From contig JABFXY010000016.1 in NCBI GenBank assembly GCA_013361525.1, positions 1 through 64,000 on the forward strand: 64,000 bases of DNA. Reading direction: 5' to 3'. Both the position numbers and the translations under genes were made by a program. This document shows, piece after piece, positions 63,193 through 64,000 of the stretch. The first letter of the stretch is position 1. Each line of letters opens with the position of its first letter. The DNA comes from Polyangiaceae bacterium. GTDB taxonomy: Bacteria; Myxococcota_A; Polyangia; Polyangiales; Polyangiaceae. The notes beneath the pieces are model-generated. The model worked only from the letters and a program-made list of their open reading frames with translations, ran no database searches and had not been told where the DNA came from.

Positions 63193-64000
63193 TCACTTTC
63201 GAGCGAAGGCGCCGGGCGTCGGTGATGCCTCCGCCGGCCGCGGCTCCCCTTTGCCGTGTTGGACGTATTGCATCCGAACACCGTAATCGTTCGGCGTCGT
63301 GAGGGCGGCGCCCTTCCCGACGAACGGGCACGCCTCGCCGAGGTGGAAATCGCGCTTTTCGAGGGAAGAGAAGCCTGGATCGGCGCCGCGCGTACAGCCG
63401 TCGACGCCGTTCGCAGTCGCGACCTGCTTCACTTTACCGGTCGCGAAGGTGTCGATGCCCTCGCGAATCCAATCACCCTCGAACGAGGCCACGCCGGAGA
63501 CGACGCCGTCGCGTTTGCCGAGGAGCATGACCGGTCGATTGGGATACGGCGTGTCGCTCATGTACACGTTGTTCCGCGACTCGAGCGCTTCGTCGTTCGT
63601 CGAGAGCTCGAAAATGGCCGAGCCCTCCCACTCCTTGTAGGCGGAGTTTTCGATCACCACGGTGTTGTGAAAGAAATGGAGCGTGCCTTTTCGGTACGTC
63701 TCCAACATGCCCGAATCACCACCGTAATGGACCATCGAGCCGGACGCGGTCGGCCCGCGGACGAGGACGTTGCCGTAGACCCAGCTCTCGTGAAATCCGG
63801 GTGAGGTCACGTTCGGCTGCCGTGCCTCTTGTGAATCGACGAGATCGATGAGGTGCGCACCGTCCTCGATCCAGTTGTAACGAATGACGACGCCTGCGGA
63901 TCGCTCTTTGATGTTCGCGCCCAGTATGCCTTGCGGGCTCGATTTCGGCGGACCGAAATGGTTGAACTGATAGGTAATCCGGTTGCCCTCGTTGTAGACG
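63193..64000 (-). CDS. Right-handed beta-helix protein (C-terminal part)
   Basis: The stop is at 63193 and the frame stays open past the right edge at 64000, so only the last 269 or so residues are present. Repeating rungs (VYNEGNRITYQFNHFG, AGVVIRYNWIEDGAHLIDL, ESWVYGNVLVRG, LHFFHNTVVIENSAY, ESRNNVYMSDTPY) fit parallel beta-helix proteins such as pectate lyases or surface polysaccharide-active proteins. A C-terminal tail with CTRGADPGFSS follows. Catalytic Asp or Lys residues cannot be assigned. It is convergent with the large kinase gene. Confidence 0.75.
   Translation of the reverse strand, partial: VYNEGNRITYQFNHFGPPKSSPQGILGANIKERSAGVVIRYNWIEDGAHLIDLVDSQEARQPNVTSPGFHESWVYGNVLVRGPTASGSMVHYGGDSGMLETYRKGTLHFFHNTVVIENSAYKEWEGSAIFELSTNDEALESRNNVYMSDTPYPNRPVMLLGKRDGVVSGVASFEGDWIREGIDTFATGKVKQVATANGVDGCTRGADPGFSSLEKRDFHLGEACPFVGKGAALTTPNDYGVRMQYVQHGKGEPRPAEASPTPGAFARK

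Overview
The window is high-GC chromosomal DNA that reads like a myxobacterium of the Polyangiales/Sorangium type. This rests on gene content rather than a marker gene: several Ser/Thr protein kinases, two of them beside sigma factors; many secreted lipoproteins with long Gly/Ser linkers after the lipidated cysteine; a DUF1592/DUF1552 secreted pair; and a ferritin-like Cys-rich lipoprotein. No rRNA, intact tRNA, CRISPR array, transposase or phage gene was found.

Layout. 1-480: C-terminal disordered tail of a gene that starts outside the window, interrupted by an in-frame TAA. 478-8103: housekeeping and small metabolic genes (MBL-fold persulfide-dioxygenase-like enzyme, methyltransferase behind three clustered operator-like sites, beta-propeller-like lipoprotein, zinc ribbon, BON protein, YbiT-type ABC-F ATPase, cupin-like protein). 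8116-19553: signalling block with an ECF sigma factor overlapping a kinase fused to a prenyltransferase-like toroid, a receiver domain overlapping a histidine-kinase-like membrane protein, an ABC exporter, a protein of seven tandem AP2-like repeats, a kinase with an anti-sigma-type zinc finger divergent from a second sigma factor, and a TPR membrane protein. 19571-23878: a 24-bp perfect inverted repeat, a lipoprotein and the DUF1592/DUF1552 pair.

23930-44340: accessory region of poorly known and secreted proteins (Sel1, DUF6882-like, Cys-rich lipoproteins, alpha/beta-hydrolase lipoprotein, HExxH metalloprotease, GH12 glucanase), with an MFS transporter plus amidohydrolase operon preceded by the stump of an alcohol dehydrogenase, a LysR regulator and a double-HTH LuxR regulator. 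An array of palindromic repeats lies at 27565-27766.

44383-51580: an AspH-like oxygenase and then a cyclic-nucleotide signalling neighbourhood: a class III nucleotide cyclase fused to FHA, a GNAT-cNMP protein, a cNMP-methyltransferase fusion, a DUF2236 oxidase-like protein and two small membrane proteins. 52412-52831 has no clear gene but holds tRNA-like halves in reversed order inside a strong hairpin. 53242-64000: GNAT enzyme, single-chain xanthine dehydrogenase, esterase lipoprotein, a 1275-residue kinase/AAA/TPR regulator with a decayed cyclase domain, and the C-terminal part of a beta-helix protein that runs off the right edge.

The strongest candidates for something undescribed are the seven-AP2 protein (14438-16249), the cNMP effector neighbourhood (45320-51580), the tRNA-like permuted element (52567-52664) and the two operator or repeat arrays (1491-1544 and 27565-27766).
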